Assembly (NCBI RefSeq): GCF_005049235.1
Contig: NZ_SUMD01000002.1
Coordinates: 248,001 to 312,000 of the forward strand
Reading direction: 5' to 3'
DNA from: Rhodococcus oryzae
GTDB lineage: Bacteria > Actinomycetota > Actinomycetes > Mycobacteriales > Mycobacteriaceae
Length of the DNA: 64,000 bases
The position numbers and the translations under genes are program-made. This document shows positions 18,321 to 26,920 of the stretch, one piece after another. The notes below the pieces were generated by a model. It was not told the DNA's origin. It ran no database searches and saw only the letters and a list, made by a program, of their open reading frames with translations. The first letter of the stretch is position 1; each line of letters starts with the position of its first letter.

Positions 18321-19195
18321 CTATCCGAGCGGCTCGTTGTGTCCGAGCAGGGTGCGCAGGATTGCCTCAGCGTGTGTCCACAACACTGCGCCGCCTATGC
18401 CGGGCACGATATGGTGGCGCGCTCCGGGAATGCGGTCAGCGAGCGAACTTCCGAGATCCGGGGAGTGGCTGGTGTCCTGTTCGCCGTACCAAAAATCTAC
18501 GGGCACAGTGATCGTCGTCAGATCGAACGGCCAGCGGCCCATTGCCAGGACCGTGTCACGGGCGTATCCGGCGGGGCCCGGGGCGAACGCCTCCCTCAGA
18601 CTGCGACGGTAGAGGCACTCGAACGTGGGGTCACGGTAGACGGCGAGATCGGATGCCGGGCTCGAGTCGATGACCATCTGCCACATGGTGTCCGCGTCCA
18701 ACGTCGCGAAGAAGCGCTCTGCTTCGTCAGGATCCGACGCGGTCAGGTCGACCAGTCCGCGGAGTTGATCCGGCAGGGTGTCCGCGAACCAGGGGGCCGC
18801 CACCTCGTCCGCACCCGACACGATCGCGAGCGCGCCGGTGATACCCGTCGCCGCGCAGGCAAGCGCAAACGGCGCGCCCTGAGAGTTGCCGACCATCGCG
18901 GGTCTGCCCAGCCCGCGCAGCGCTGAGAACTCGTCGACATCGGAGGCGAAGTCGCGAAATGACTTGCCCGGCTGAGGTGTCGACAGCCCCAATCCGGGCC
19001 GGTCGAGGGAGATGAGGCGCACGTGGAGTGCCTCGAGTACGCCCGAGCTGAAGCCCAGCGCTCGGGTGGTTGCTGCGCCTGGGCACAGCAACACGGGAAT
19101 CCCGTTGGGGTGGCCCCATTGGGCCCACCCGATTACCGCCCGCTTGCAAGATGCACTTCGCCCAACCGGGCCGGCTCCGAGATATCGACGCTCAT
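18321..19195 (-). pseudogene. Alpha/beta hydrolase with a frameshift near codon 20
   Basis: The body is a typical alpha/beta hydrolase: oxyanion segment LLCPGAATT, nucleophile elbow GNSQGA, acid in FWYGEQDTSHSPD and a late histidine. The natural N-terminus starts with ATG at 19195 (MSVDISEPARLGEVHLASGR) but meets TAA at about 19137. Restoring one G in the run there joins it smoothly to VIGWAQWGHPNGIPVLLCPG in the body frame. Either the gene is broken, the base is a sequencing error, or a poor upstream TTG/GTG start is used. It lies 150 bp downstream of the TetR gene in the same direction. Confidence 0.65.
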
Positions 19196-19346
19196 GGCCA
19201 CGATTGTCACGCGTCGCGGGTGCGGCCGGCAACCCGATTATGTTGGCGACTTGCGGCACCGGAGGGTCCTCCACTCCGCGTATCAAGGGCTGTCCTGCGG
19301 CGGCCTGTTTGGGAGGGTTGCGACGATCCCTGGAGCCCAAGATTGA

Positions 19347-19940
19347 TCACGGGACGAGCAAGCGTTCGAGTACGCGCAGTGCCGCGGACGTGGAGTCGGT
19401 GTTCGCGTTGTGGGCGAGCACCCATCGGTCGACTTCCGTGAGGACGGCGATCAGCAGGTGTAGTTGAAGTTCCAGTGGGGTGTCGAGGTCAATCTGGCCG
19501 AGGTCGCGGCCTCTTTCGAGTGCGTGTGTGAGCCAGTTCGTTGTCGAGTGGCGAAGAGCGTCGAGCGTGGGTGAGGGCGGGACGTCGGCGGCGTGAAGCA
19601 GGCGTCCGACAATCTGGGTGCGCGGGTCCGAGGTGGCGGCGATCTGGAGTTGGTCGCCGAGTTCACGTATCTGCGGCCAGAAGCTGTGCTGATCGAGTGA
19701 GTCGATGTTCGGTGGTGTCACCGCTGCGCGCAGCGCGTCCATTCCGGCTTCCACGGCGCGCTCGAACAGTGTCGTCTTGTCCCCGAAATAGTGGTAGAAG
19801 GAGCTCTTCGGGAATCGCGCCTCGGCCAGGATCGAGTTGAGCGAGGCCCGCTCGAAACCGTGTGTTGCGAATGCGACGCCGGCGGCATCGAGTAGCGCGC
19901 GAGAGCGCACAGGGTCCAACGGTCGTGCGGGACGCGCCAT
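19347..19940 (-). CDS. TetR-family regulator
   Basis: 197 aa from ATG 19940 with GGAGGAAAC 4-7 nt upstream; a GTG one codon earlier is possible. The N-terminal TetR helix-turn-helix is LLDAAGVAFATHGFERASLN to KSSFYHYFGDKTTLFE. The C-terminal helical ligand domain is not assignable. It is divergent from the NAD-binding protein gene at 20090, with a near-perfect palindrome between, so it probably represses that gene and itself. Confidence 0.92.
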   Translation of the reverse strand: MARPARPLDPVRSRALLDAAGVAFATHGFERASLNSILAEARFPKSSFYHYFGDKTTLFERAVEAGMDALRAAVTPPNIDSLDQHSFWPQIRELGDQLQIAATSDPRTQIVGRLLHAADVPPSPTLDALRHSTTNWLTHALERGRDLGQIDLDTPLELQLHLLIAVLTEVDRWVLAHNANTDSTSAALRVLERLLVP

Positions 19941-20050
19941 CACGTTTCCTCCATCTCATTGTCGCCGGCTATCCGAGGCGACCCGACGTTCCCATTGTCC
20001 AGGTGGGTCGACAGGACCTCCCTGACGTGTCGAAGTCATCGCAGTACTGT

Positions 20051-20076
20051 ATTCTTGTACCGGGTAGTACACGAAT
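20051..20076. promoter_or_regulatory. Probable TetR operator
   Basis: ATTCTTGTAC and GTACACGAAT form a 10-bp inverted repeat (9 of 10 positions) around a 6-bp spacer. It lies between the divergent TetR gene and the gene at 20090 and ends 14 bp before that ATG, so occupancy would block transcription or initiation. Confidence 0.65.
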
Positions 20077-20089
20077 GGAAGGGGTGCAC

Positions 20090-20971
20090 ATGGAAGCGCA
20101 GACCGTACTAGTTGCCGGGGCGACGGGGTATATGGGTCGGTACCTGGTGCGTGAGCTCCATCAACGCGGCTATCGGGTGAGGGCGCTGGTGCGTTCACGC
20201 GACCGGGCGGAGGGCTCGGGGGCGTTCGGAGCTCCAGCTCTAAGCGGCCTGGTCGACGAGTGGGTGATCGGAGACATCGGCGATCGCAGTACGATTCCAG
20301 GTCTGTGTCACGGTGTGCACCGGGTGGTTTCAGCGTTGGGTGTGACGAGGCAACGCGCTGACCCCTGGGATATCGATTTTCAAGCAAACTTGCGTCTGCT
20401 GCAGTTGGCGGAACAGGACTCGGTGTCGTCGTTTCTGTTTGTCAACGTCATGCATGTCCACGAGGGCACCTCGATGGTGATGCGGTCGAAGGCGGCGTTC
20501 GTGGAGGCGCTGCGGCGGAGCGAGGTGGCTTCGCAGATCGTCGATCCCTCGGGGTACTTCTCGGACGCCTCCGAGTTCCTCGACATGGCCCGTCGCGGCC
20601 TTGCGTTCGGTCTCGGTGCCGGAACAGCGCGACTGAACCCGATCCACGGCGCCGACCTCGCAGCCTTCTGCGTCGACCGTCTCGGGGACGAGTCCGGTGA
20701 GTGGAATGTCGGTGGCCCGGACATCTACAGGTATCGCGACATCGTGAACTTGGCGTTCGCCGCGGTGGGCAAGCGGCCCCGAATGGTCTCGGTCCCTGTT
20801 GGATTCGTCCGACCTGTCATCTGGACCGCGGATCGCATGGGGCCGCGCCCGTCGTCGCTGGCTCGATTCTTCCTCGAAGGGCTCCAACGTGAGTCGGTTG
20901 GCGAGCAAACCGGCACTCACCATCTCTCCGACTACTTCCGCGACCTCGCGTCAGCGGATCAGGGATCGTAA
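20090..20971 (+). CDS. NAD(P)-binding atypical SDR (NmrA/UbiF-like epimerase fold)
   Basis: 293 aa from ATG 20090 (MEAQTVLVAGATGYMGRYLV) with AAGGGG 7 nt upstream. A Rossmann GATGYMG motif starts the protein. It follows the atypical SDR pattern (VVSALGVTRQ, LFVNVMHVH, DPSGYFSDASEFLDMA, WNVGGPDIYRYRDI) and lacks the classical YxxxK. Members act as NAD(P) sensors or reductases; the substrate is unknown. It is divergent from the TetR gene and probably its target. Confidence 0.85.
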   Translation: MEAQTVLVAGATGYMGRYLVRELHQRGYRVRALVRSRDRAEGSGAFGAPALSGLVDEWVIGDIGDRSTIPGLCHGVHRVVSALGVTRQRADPWDIDFQANLRLLQLAEQDSVSSFLFVNVMHVHEGTSMVMRSKAAFVEALRRSEVASQIVDPSGYFSDASEFLDMARRGLAFGLGAGTARLNPIHGADLAAFCVDRLGDESGEWNVGGPDIYRYRDIVNLAFAAVGKRPRMVSVPVGFVRPVIWTADRMGPRPSSLARFFLEGLQRESVGEQTGTHHLSDYFRDLASADQGS

Positions 20972-21691
20972 GTGACTCTTCGCGCAGCGCGTGACACTGC
21001 CAAGCCCCCACTGTGAGTAGTGCTGAGGCGTGCCTCGGGCGGCGAGGCGCAATCGCCGGCCACACGATTGGAGCTGCGGAACAGGATACTTTCGCGGAGA
21101 AACCTCCGCGGGGAGAAACGAATCGATCCTAGTCGAACCCATGAGGGGAAACATGACCATCTTCTTCGACATCATGCTCGTGCTCTGCGTCGTCTCCACA
21201 ATAGTGTCTTCTGGATACGTCCTTTATCGCTTGGTGACAGACGAATCGAACCTGCGATAGCCAGTCGCTTCGACGCGTGGGTGCAGCGGGTGCCGATCGT
21301 CCTATAGATCCGCACCATCGCAATGGATTTCAGGGCGAGCCTCGCGCGCAAGAGGTAATACCCGCTTATCCGGGACGTGCAGGCCGAACTGCTGGCCGAG
21401 CTTACCGAGGCCGCGGACACCGCGCCTGCTGGACGTGAAGAGGGAGCGGCTCCGCGACGAGTGCGCGAAGATCAAGGCGCGACCGGACGTGGCCGACGAC
21501 GGCGCCGAGGTGCCGCCTACCTCAGACCCGCACTGCACCAGGTCCAGTCGTCCCCGATGGCGATGCCGACCGGTCTACGAGATCCCGACGGTCACAGCGA
21601 AGATGACGAGGACCAGGCCGACAATGGTCGGTCTGGGAGTCCTGCGGGTCTTCGGTCGTGCTGCGGTCTGGTCCATACTGCTCAATCAAGG
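20972..21691. other. Interval with one small membrane peptide and degenerate sequence
   Basis: Holds a short hairpin (CGCGGAG and CTCCGCG, 21093-21110), the 35-aa peptide listed separately, and a possible decayed coding stretch near 21377-21530. There LAELTEAADT in one frame seems to continue as RLLDVKRERLRDECAKIKAR in another. No family could be named. The end runs into the vanR promoter. Confidence 0.45.
21153..21260 (+). CDS. Small single-pass membrane peptide, 35 aa
   Basis: ATG at 21153 preceded by GAGGGGA. The product begins MTIFFDIMLVLCVVSTIVSS, a single hydrophobic helix, followed by GYVLYRLVTDESNLR. The sequence is more AT-rich than its neighbours. It looks like a genuine small membrane protein or a leader peptide. 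No family is recognised. Confidence 0.45.
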   Translation: MTIFFDIMLVLCVVSTIVSSGYVLYRLVTDESNLR

Positions 21692-21742
21692 CAATGCGCT
21701 GTTGCCAGCCCGAAGGCGATTTTTGATACGCCGGCGATATAC
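21692..21742 (+). promoter_or_regulatory. vanR promoter with putative VanR sites (repeat copy 1)
   Basis: TTGCCA at 21703-21708 and GATACG (21725-21730), 16 bp apart, resemble -35 and -10 elements. GATACGC and GATATAC recur at an 11-bp period, as expected for an OmpR-class dimer site. A copy matching at 40 of 51 positions lies on the same strand at 27984-28034, next to vanH. Confidence 0.6.
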
Positions 21743-21764
21743 GCGGCCGCCTAACATGGCGAGC

Positions 21765-22457
21765 ATGCGTGTGTTGGTCGTCGAGGACGAGCGGTTCATG
21801 GCGGAAGCCATCCGCGATGGGCTGCGCCTGGAAGCGATCGCGGCCGACATCGCCGGTGATGGGGACACTGCCCTGGATCTGTTGGGCGTCAACGCCTACG
21901 ACATCGCCGTCCTCGACCGTGATATCCCCGGCCCCTCCGGTGACGAGATCGCCCAGCGCATCGTCGCTTCCGGTGGCGGCATACCAATCCTGATGCTCAC
22001 TGCCGCGGACCGGATGGACGACAAGGCCTCCGGGTTCGAGCTCGGTGCCGACGACTACCTCACCAAGCCGTTCGAGCTGCAAGAGCTCGTGCTCCGTCTC
22101 CGGGCACTCGACCGCAGGCGCGCGCACAGCAGGCCGCCCGTGCGGGAGATCGCTGGTCTGCAGCTGGACCCGTTCCGTCGCGAGGTCTACCGGGACGGCC
22201 GGTACGTCGCGCTGACCCGGAAGCAGTTCGCGGTGCTCGAAGTTCTCGTCGCTGCCGAGGGCGGTGTGATCAGCGCCGAGGAGTTGCTGGAGCGGGCGTG
22301 GGACGAGAACGCCGATCCGTTCACGAATGCCGTGCGCATCACGGTCTCGACGTTGCGCAAGCGGCTCGGCGAACCGTGGCTGATCGCCACGGTGCCGGGG
22401 GTCGGGTACCGCATCGATACCGAACCGGACGCCACAGGCGGCGGCGACGGTGGATAG
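21765..22457 (+). CDS. vanR: VanR-type OmpR-family response regulator
   Basis: 230 aa from ATG 21765 (MRVLVVEDERFMAEAIRDGL); another ATG lies three codons upstream. Receiver domain with phospho-acceptor D51 (IAVLDRDIPG) and K101 (YLTKPFEL), then a C-terminal winged helix (VALTRKQFAVLEVLVAAEGG, FTNAVRITVSTLRKRLG). Within this cluster it should activate vanH-vanA-vanX when phosphorylated by VanS. Its last 8 bp overlap vanS, so they are coupled. Confidence 0.9.
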   Translation: MRVLVVEDERFMAEAIRDGLRLEAIAADIAGDGDTALDLLGVNAYDIAVLDRDIPGPSGDEIAQRIVASGGGIPILMLTAADRMDDKASGFELGADDYLTKPFELQELVLRLRALDRRRAHSRPPVREIAGLQLDPFRREVYRDGRYVALTRKQFAVLEVLVAAEGGVISAEELLERAWDENADPFTNAVRITVSTLRKRLGEPWLIATVPGVGYRIDTEPDATGGGDGG

Positions 22458-23550
22458 AGCGCCTGGGTTGGGCGTTCGCCTCAAACTCACTCTCAGTTAT
22501 GCCGGGTTCCTCATGCTCGCTGGTGTCTTGCTCCTTGCGGCGGTTTGGGTCTTCCTGCTGAGAGGGCGGTCCACGAATTTCCAATTCCCTGATCTGGCCG
22601 ACTTTGCCCGGGTCTTCGACCCGAGCAACTTCGGTCCCGTGGTGTTTGTCCCAGCAGCGATCTTGGCGCTCGGGTTCTTGCTGGTGTTCGGCCTTGTGGG
22701 TGGTTGGATTCTCGCGGGCCGAATGCTTGCCCCGTTGACGCGCATTACGCGCGCCGCGCGGGAGGCGGGGAGTGGCTCGCTGTCGTACCGGATCGAACTG
22801 GAGGGACGCAACGACGAGTTCCGTGAACTTGCCGATGCCTTCGACGCCATGCTCGCACAGCTCGAAGCACGAGACGCCGCGCAGCAGCGATTCGCCGCCA
22901 ACGCCTCCCACGAGCTGCGCACCCCGCTGGCGATCACACAAGCCCTTCTCGATGTCGCCCGCAACGATCCGAACCGCGACGGCGGCGAGCTCGACGAACG
23001 CCTCCGCGCTGTCAACGCACGAGCGATCGAGCTCACCGAGGCATTGCTCCTGCTCAGCCGTACCGACCAACGGTCCTTCAGCCGAGAAGACGTCGATCTG
23101 TCGCTCATCGCGGAAGAAGCCGCCGAGACGCTCCTCCCGTTCGCGGAGAAGCACGGCGTCAGCATCGAGACCTCCGGGGACATCGCGCCGGTCATCGGCT
23201 CACACGCACTCTTGCTGCAGTTGACTACGAACCTTTTGCACAATGCGATCGTCCACAACGTCCCCGAGCACGGCAGCGTGCAGATCAGCACCGCCATCGG
23301 CCCCGAGTCCGTCATGCTCACGGTCGAGAACACCGGCGACAAGCTCAGTCCACAGTTGGTCTCGACACTCACCGAGCCGTTTCAGCGCGGCACTGCTCGC
23401 ACCCGCGGGGACGATGCGAGGGTGGGCCTTGGCCTGGCGATCGTCAAAAGCATCACTCAGGCACACGACGGATCCCTCACGCTCAGCCCCCGAGCTGCCG
23501 GCGGGCTCTCCGTCGCAGTGCGACTGCCCGCCGCTCAGCGACGACCGTAA
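22450..23550 (+). CDS. vanS: VanS-type sensor histidine kinase
   Basis: 366 aa from GTG 22450. Two membrane helices (about 15-37 and 66-90) enclose a short external loop of roughly 30 residues, as in actinobacterial VanS proteins that sense glycopeptides. A HAMP segment, HisKA with H154 (FAANASHELRTPLAI), N-box NLLHNAIVHN and G-box VGLGLAIVKS follow. It phosphorylates VanR. Its last 68 bp overlap the 3' end of the opposing murG-like gene. Confidence 0.92.
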   Translation: MDRAPGLGVRLKLTLSYAGFLMLAGVLLLAAVWVFLLRGRSTNFQFPDLADFARVFDPSNFGPVVFVPAAILALGFLLVFGLVGGWILAGRMLAPLTRITRAAREAGSGSLSYRIELEGRNDEFRELADAFDAMLAQLEARDAAQQRFAANASHELRTPLAITQALLDVARNDPNRDGGELDERLRAVNARAIELTEALLLLSRTDQRSFSREDVDLSLIAEEAAETLLPFAEKHGVSIETSGDIAPVIGSHALLLQLTTNLLHNAIVHNVPEHGSVQISTAIGPESVMLTVENTGDKLSPQLVSTLTEPFQRGTARTRGDDARVGLGLAIVKSITQAHDGSLTLSPRAAGGLSVAVRLPAAQRRP

Positions 23551-24634
23551 GCACGTGCCGGGCCAGCAGCGAACCCACGTCGGGTGCGCCGGCTGCCAAC
23601 GCATGAGCCGACATCACCGCTCTCCGCTCGGTATCGGCGAGCAGCGGGATCAGAGTGGTTTCGATCCATCCTGCGTTGAGATCGGCATCGTCGACGATCA
23701 CTGCCCCGCCGGCAGCAACGACCGCCTCGGCGTTCAAGCGCTGCTCACCGCCGCGCAGCGGCAGCGGCACATAGGCGGCCGGTAAGCCGACAGCGGCGAG
23801 TTCGGCGCACGTCATCGCCCCCGAGCGGCAGATCGCGAAGTCGGCTGCGGCGTAGGCGTACTGCATCTCATCGACGTACGGGACGACGACGTAGGGCGGG
23901 TCGCCGGGGTCGCCGTCGGGCGGCTCGACTATGCGCTGTGGCCCGGTGATGTGCAGCACCTGCACGCCGGCCGCCCGCAACGCTGTTGCAGCGCCGGCCA
24001 CGGCGGCGTTGATCGCTTGAGCTCCCTGCGAACCGCCAGTGACCATCAGTACCGGCTCGTCCAGGCGCAGGCCGAACCGTTGCCGAGCCGCCTCGCGCAG
24101 CGCGGCCCGGTCGAGCCTGGTGATCGCCGGCCGCAGCGGGATGCCGATCGCGCTGGCGTGAGCCAGGTGGACACGGGGCGCGGCGGTAAATACGTGGGTC
24201 GTCATCCGGGCCGCCAGTCGGTTCGCCACTCCGGGCCGGGCATTCGCCTCATGGACGACGATCGGCATTCCCCGCTGGCGTGCGGCAAGATAAGCGGGCA
24301 TGGCCACGTAGCCCCCGAAGCCCACCACGACCTCGGCCCGCACGCGGTCGAGTACGGCTCCGGTCGCCCGGACGGAGTCGCGCAGTCTGCCCGGCGTGTG
24401 CAGCAGGTCGCGGCTCAGCTTGCGCGGCAGTGGCACGGGCGGGATAAGTTCGAGCGAATAGCCGCGGGCGGGGATGAGCGTGGTGTCCAGGCCACGGACA
24501 GTGCCGAGCGCGGTGATCTCGGCCGTGGGCTCCAGCAGGCTCAGCGCGTCGGCGAAGTTCATCGTGGGCTCTATGTGCCCGGCCGAATGGCCGCCCGCGA
24601 CAACGACGCGCGGTGCGGGTTCGCCAGCCAGCAT
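23483..24634 (-). CDS. MurG-like UDP-GlcNAc:lipid I transferase inside the van operon
   Basis: 383 aa from ATG 24634, which shares one base with the upstream TGA (TGATG); GAGGGG lies 7 nt before, and a GTG one codon earlier is possible. GT28 features: VVVAGGHSAGHIEP, VVGFGGYVAMPAYLAA, VHEANARPGVANRLAA, GGSQGAQAIN, and the acceptor loop CRSGAMTCAELAAVGLPA. MurG makes lipid II from lipid I. This extra copy, last in the van operon, may be suited to lipid I ending in D-Ala-D-Lac; that is inference. The housekeeping murG is expected elsewhere. Confidence 0.88.
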   Translation of the reverse strand: MLAGEPAPRVVVAGGHSAGHIEPTMNFADALSLLEPTAEITALGTVRGLDTTLIPARGYSLELIPPVPLPRKLSRDLLHTPGRLRDSVRATGAVLDRVRAEVVVGFGGYVAMPAYLAARQRGMPIVVHEANARPGVANRLAARMTTHVFTAAPRVHLAHASAIGIPLRPAITRLDRAALREAARQRFGLRLDEPVLMVTGGSQGAQAINAAVAGAATALRAAGVQVLHITGPQRIVEPPDGDPGDPPYVVVPYVDEMQYAYAAADFAICRSGAMTCAELAAVGLPAAYVPLPLRGGEQRLNAEAVVAAGGAVIVDDADLNAGWIETTLIPLLADTERRAVMSAHALAAGAPDVGSLLARHVLTVVAERRAVALRRRARRQLGG

Positions 24635-25275
24635 CACGATGCCCCTCTGACCAAGATTCCTCGGTTGGCATGAAACCGCTCGAACACATGCATGGGCAGC
24701 GATGCAGAGTCTGAATTGTGGGAGTAGCCCGACGGATTATGAAACCGCACCACTCCATCATCGACTGCATAGATCAGCACAAGATGGCCTCCTCGTCGCG
24801 GCTCGTAGGTGTTGGGATCGCGAATCTCGGGTGATACCGAAGCGATCATGACCTGCCCGGGCCGCAGCTCTCGGGCCGATACCTGAATCGGGGTGTGCTC
24901 GACCAGTTGGCAGTTGAATCCGAATTGTGAGCTGACCCATGCCATGAACGGCCGGTAGAGCAGGCCGTGGACCTTGCCCGAAGGCTCCACCACATAGCAA
25001 CCCCACTCGACGGCAAGCGCAAGAAGTTCGCCTATCGACAGTCGGACGTCAGTCCAGCCGTGGAGCAGCGACTGGAGACACGCCAAGCCGCAGACCTTGC
25101 GGGACCAGAACAGGTACTCCTCGCTCGAGCGGTATCCATCTGAGGCCCAGTCGTGCAGTTGCGATGGATCGGAGTGCCGCAAGGAGACCTCCAGCCCCGA
25201 TGGGCCGGTGCGCCGCATCACGACCTCGTCGTTGTTTTCCAAACGCCCCCACTGCGAGACGCAATGGAGCCCCAT
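24634..25275 (-). CDS. C39-like cysteine peptidase in the van operon
   Basis: 213 aa from ATG 25275, sharing one base with the vanX stop (TGATG). Papain-like C39 pattern: likely nucleophile C66 in VCGLACLQSLL, histidine in GGHLVLIYAVDD, then FHNPSGYS. No signal peptide or membrane helix, so it is probably cytoplasmic. It is translationally locked between vanX and the murG-like gene, which implies a resistance-linked function, but the substrate is unknown. Standard van operons described in textbooks (vanY, vanZ, vanJ, vanK) do not include such a gene. Confidence 0.75.
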   Translation of the reverse strand: MGLHCVSQWGRLENNDEVVMRRTGPSGLEVSLRHSDPSQLHDWASDGYRSSEEYLFWSRKVCGLACLQSLLHGWTDVRLSIGELLALAVEWGCYVVEPSGKVHGLLYRPFMAWVSSQFGFNCQLVEHTPIQVSARELRPGQVMIASVSPEIRDPNTYEPRRGGHLVLIYAVDDGVVRFHNPSGYSHNSDSASLPMHVFERFHANRGILVRGAS

Positions 25276-25883
25276 CACGTGATCGGAAAGTCGAAGTAGA
25301 CATCTGGATATGGTTCGCGTTTCAGCGTGTAGTGCCACCACTCGCAGTCGTACCGATCAAATCCGCAGTCCTCCATGATGGAACGAAGAAGCTCACGATT
25401 CTGGGACTCGATCGGCGTGATTCCTCGCGCTCGATGACCTGAGATCGGGTCCATGAGGTCATGGTCGCCACCCATAGGAGAAAGTTCATTGGTCGCAAGG
25501 TGATAGAGCGTCAGGTCAACGGCGCCGCCCCTACTGTGGCCCGATTGGGTTGCCACATATCCCTTTTCGAGCATCTCGTGTCTATCGATATTGGGATAGT
25601 GCCGCTGCTTCGTCTGGCCGTCCTCCGGCTGTTCTGACCAGCGTAGGAAGCAGTCGACGGCGCGCCGCGGACGGTAGCCGTCCCAGAGAAGGAGTCCGAA
25701 GCCGAGGGAGGCTGCCTTCTCTCGTGCTTGCTTGAGGGCAGCGCACAAAGCCCGGGTGCCGACGATGCGATTCGTGAGGTAGCCGTCTACCGGTTTGCCG
25801 GTGAAGTTGTCCCACGTGGCGTACTTGGCATCCCAGCGGACCCCGGGCACCCAGTCGTCGACGTAGACGAAGTCCTCGTTCAT
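25275..25883 (-). CDS. vanX: VanX D-Ala-D-Ala dipeptidase
   Basis: 202 aa, standard VanX length. All zinc and catalytic positions are present with canonical numbering: H116 and D123 in SGHSRGGAVD, E181 and H184 in EWWH, and R71 in DGYRPRR. It destroys D-Ala-D-Ala so that only D-Ala-D-Lac enters peptidoglycan precursors. ATGA overlap with the ligase gene upstream. The region is visibly less GC-rich than the core genes, which fits horizontal transfer. Confidence 0.96.
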   Translation of the reverse strand: MNEDFVYVDDWVPGVRWDAKYATWDNFTGKPVDGYLTNRIVGTRALCAALKQAREKAASLGFGLLLWDGYRPRRAVDCFLRWSEQPEDGQTKQRHYPNIDRHEMLEKGYVATQSGHSRGGAVDLTLYHLATNELSPMGGDHDLMDPISGHRARGITPIESQNRELLRSIMEDCGFDRYDCEWWHYTLKREPYPDVYFDFPIT

Positions 25884-26920
25884 CGCTTCGTCCCGTGCAG
25901 TGTCATCGAGATGAGCCGGTCGATCACGTCGGTGAGCGGCAGTCCCGCGGCGGCCATCATCCGCGGGTACCGGCTGTACGACGTCATCCCGGGCATGGTG
26001 TTGACCTCGTTGAGGACCACCCGCCCGTCGTCGGTGAGGAACATGTCAACGCGGGCAAGTCCTTTGCAGCCCAGGGTGCGGTAGATGGCCTTGGCGGTCT
26101 CTTGGACGAGCCGCCGCGATTCGTCGGAGATGTCGGCGGGAACGATGAACGTCGAGTTCTCCGATCCGTTCTCTGGTGAGTCCTCCTGGTGGATCCTGAA
26201 GAATCCGTGCGAGAGGTCGACGCGGTCCACCTCGCCCGTGATCAGGCCGAATCGTTCCCCCATGACCGCGCAGCCGATCTCGCTGCCGGCCACGGCTTCT
26301 TCGATCAGGACCTTCGAGTCGTACTGTCGCGCCGCGCTCAGCGCGTTCGGCAGCTCGTCTTCACGGGTGACCTTGCTGACGCCGAAAGATGAACCCGAAC
26401 GGGCCGGCTTCACGAAGACCGGATAGCGAAGATGATCGGCGTCGACCTTCTCGTTCTCCGCGACAACCCAAAAGGTCGGCGTGGCGATTCCCGCGCTCTT
26501 GGCCACGGTGTAGGCCAGGGCCTTGTCCATGCACACAGCCGAGCCCTGGATGTCGCAGCCGACATAGGGGATGCCGGCGAGCTCCAACAGGCCTTGGATC
26601 GCGCCGTCTTCGCCGAGCTTGCCGTGAAGTACAGGGAAGACGAGGTCGAGGCGCACGGTTTCGTAGCCCCCCTGCTCCATGACCAGCAGGCCGTGCACAC
26701 TTCGATCGGGTGACAGCACGGCGGGACGGGCGCTGCGATTCTCCCAATCCGCGTCGGGGCCGTCACAGAGCTTCCACTCGCCGCCGGTCGTGATGCCGAT
26801 CCAGAACGGTTCGTACTTCTCCGTGTCGAGATTTCTTGCCACCTCTCGCGCCGACTTGATGGAGACGGGATGTTCTTCGGAAGCCCCTCCGAAGATGACC
26901 CCGACCTTCAATCTGCTCAT
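25880..26920 (-). CDS. D-alanine-D-lactate ligase (VanA superfamily)
   Basis: 346 aa. ATP-grasp ligase starting MSRLKVGVIFGGASEEHPVS. The omega-loop segment LSHGFFRIHQED is the D-Lac type rather than the D-Ala-D-Ala housekeeping type. Active-site stretches include VFPVLHGKLGEDGAIQG, VFVKPARSGSSFGV and NEVNTMPGMTSYSRYP. It makes D-Ala-D-Lac for peptidoglycan ends with low glycopeptide affinity. ATGA overlaps join it to vanH upstream and vanX downstream. Context resembles the vanO-type clusters of Rhodococcus, from memory, so the exact Van letter is left open. Confidence 0.95.
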   Translation of the reverse strand: MSRLKVGVIFGGASEEHPVSIKSAREVARNLDTEKYEPFWIGITTGGEWKLCDGPDADWENRSARPAVLSPDRSVHGLLVMEQGGYETVRLDLVFPVLHGKLGEDGAIQGLLELAGIPYVGCDIQGSAVCMDKALAYTVAKSAGIATPTFWVVAENEKVDADHLRYPVFVKPARSGSSFGVSKVTREDELPNALSAARQYDSKVLIEEAVAGSEIGCAVMGERFGLITGEVDRVDLSHGFFRIHQEDSPENGSENSTFIVPADISDESRRLVQETAKAIYRTLGCKGLARVDMFLTDDGRVVLNEVNTMPGMTSYSRYPRMMAAAGLPLTDVIDRLISMTLHGTKR

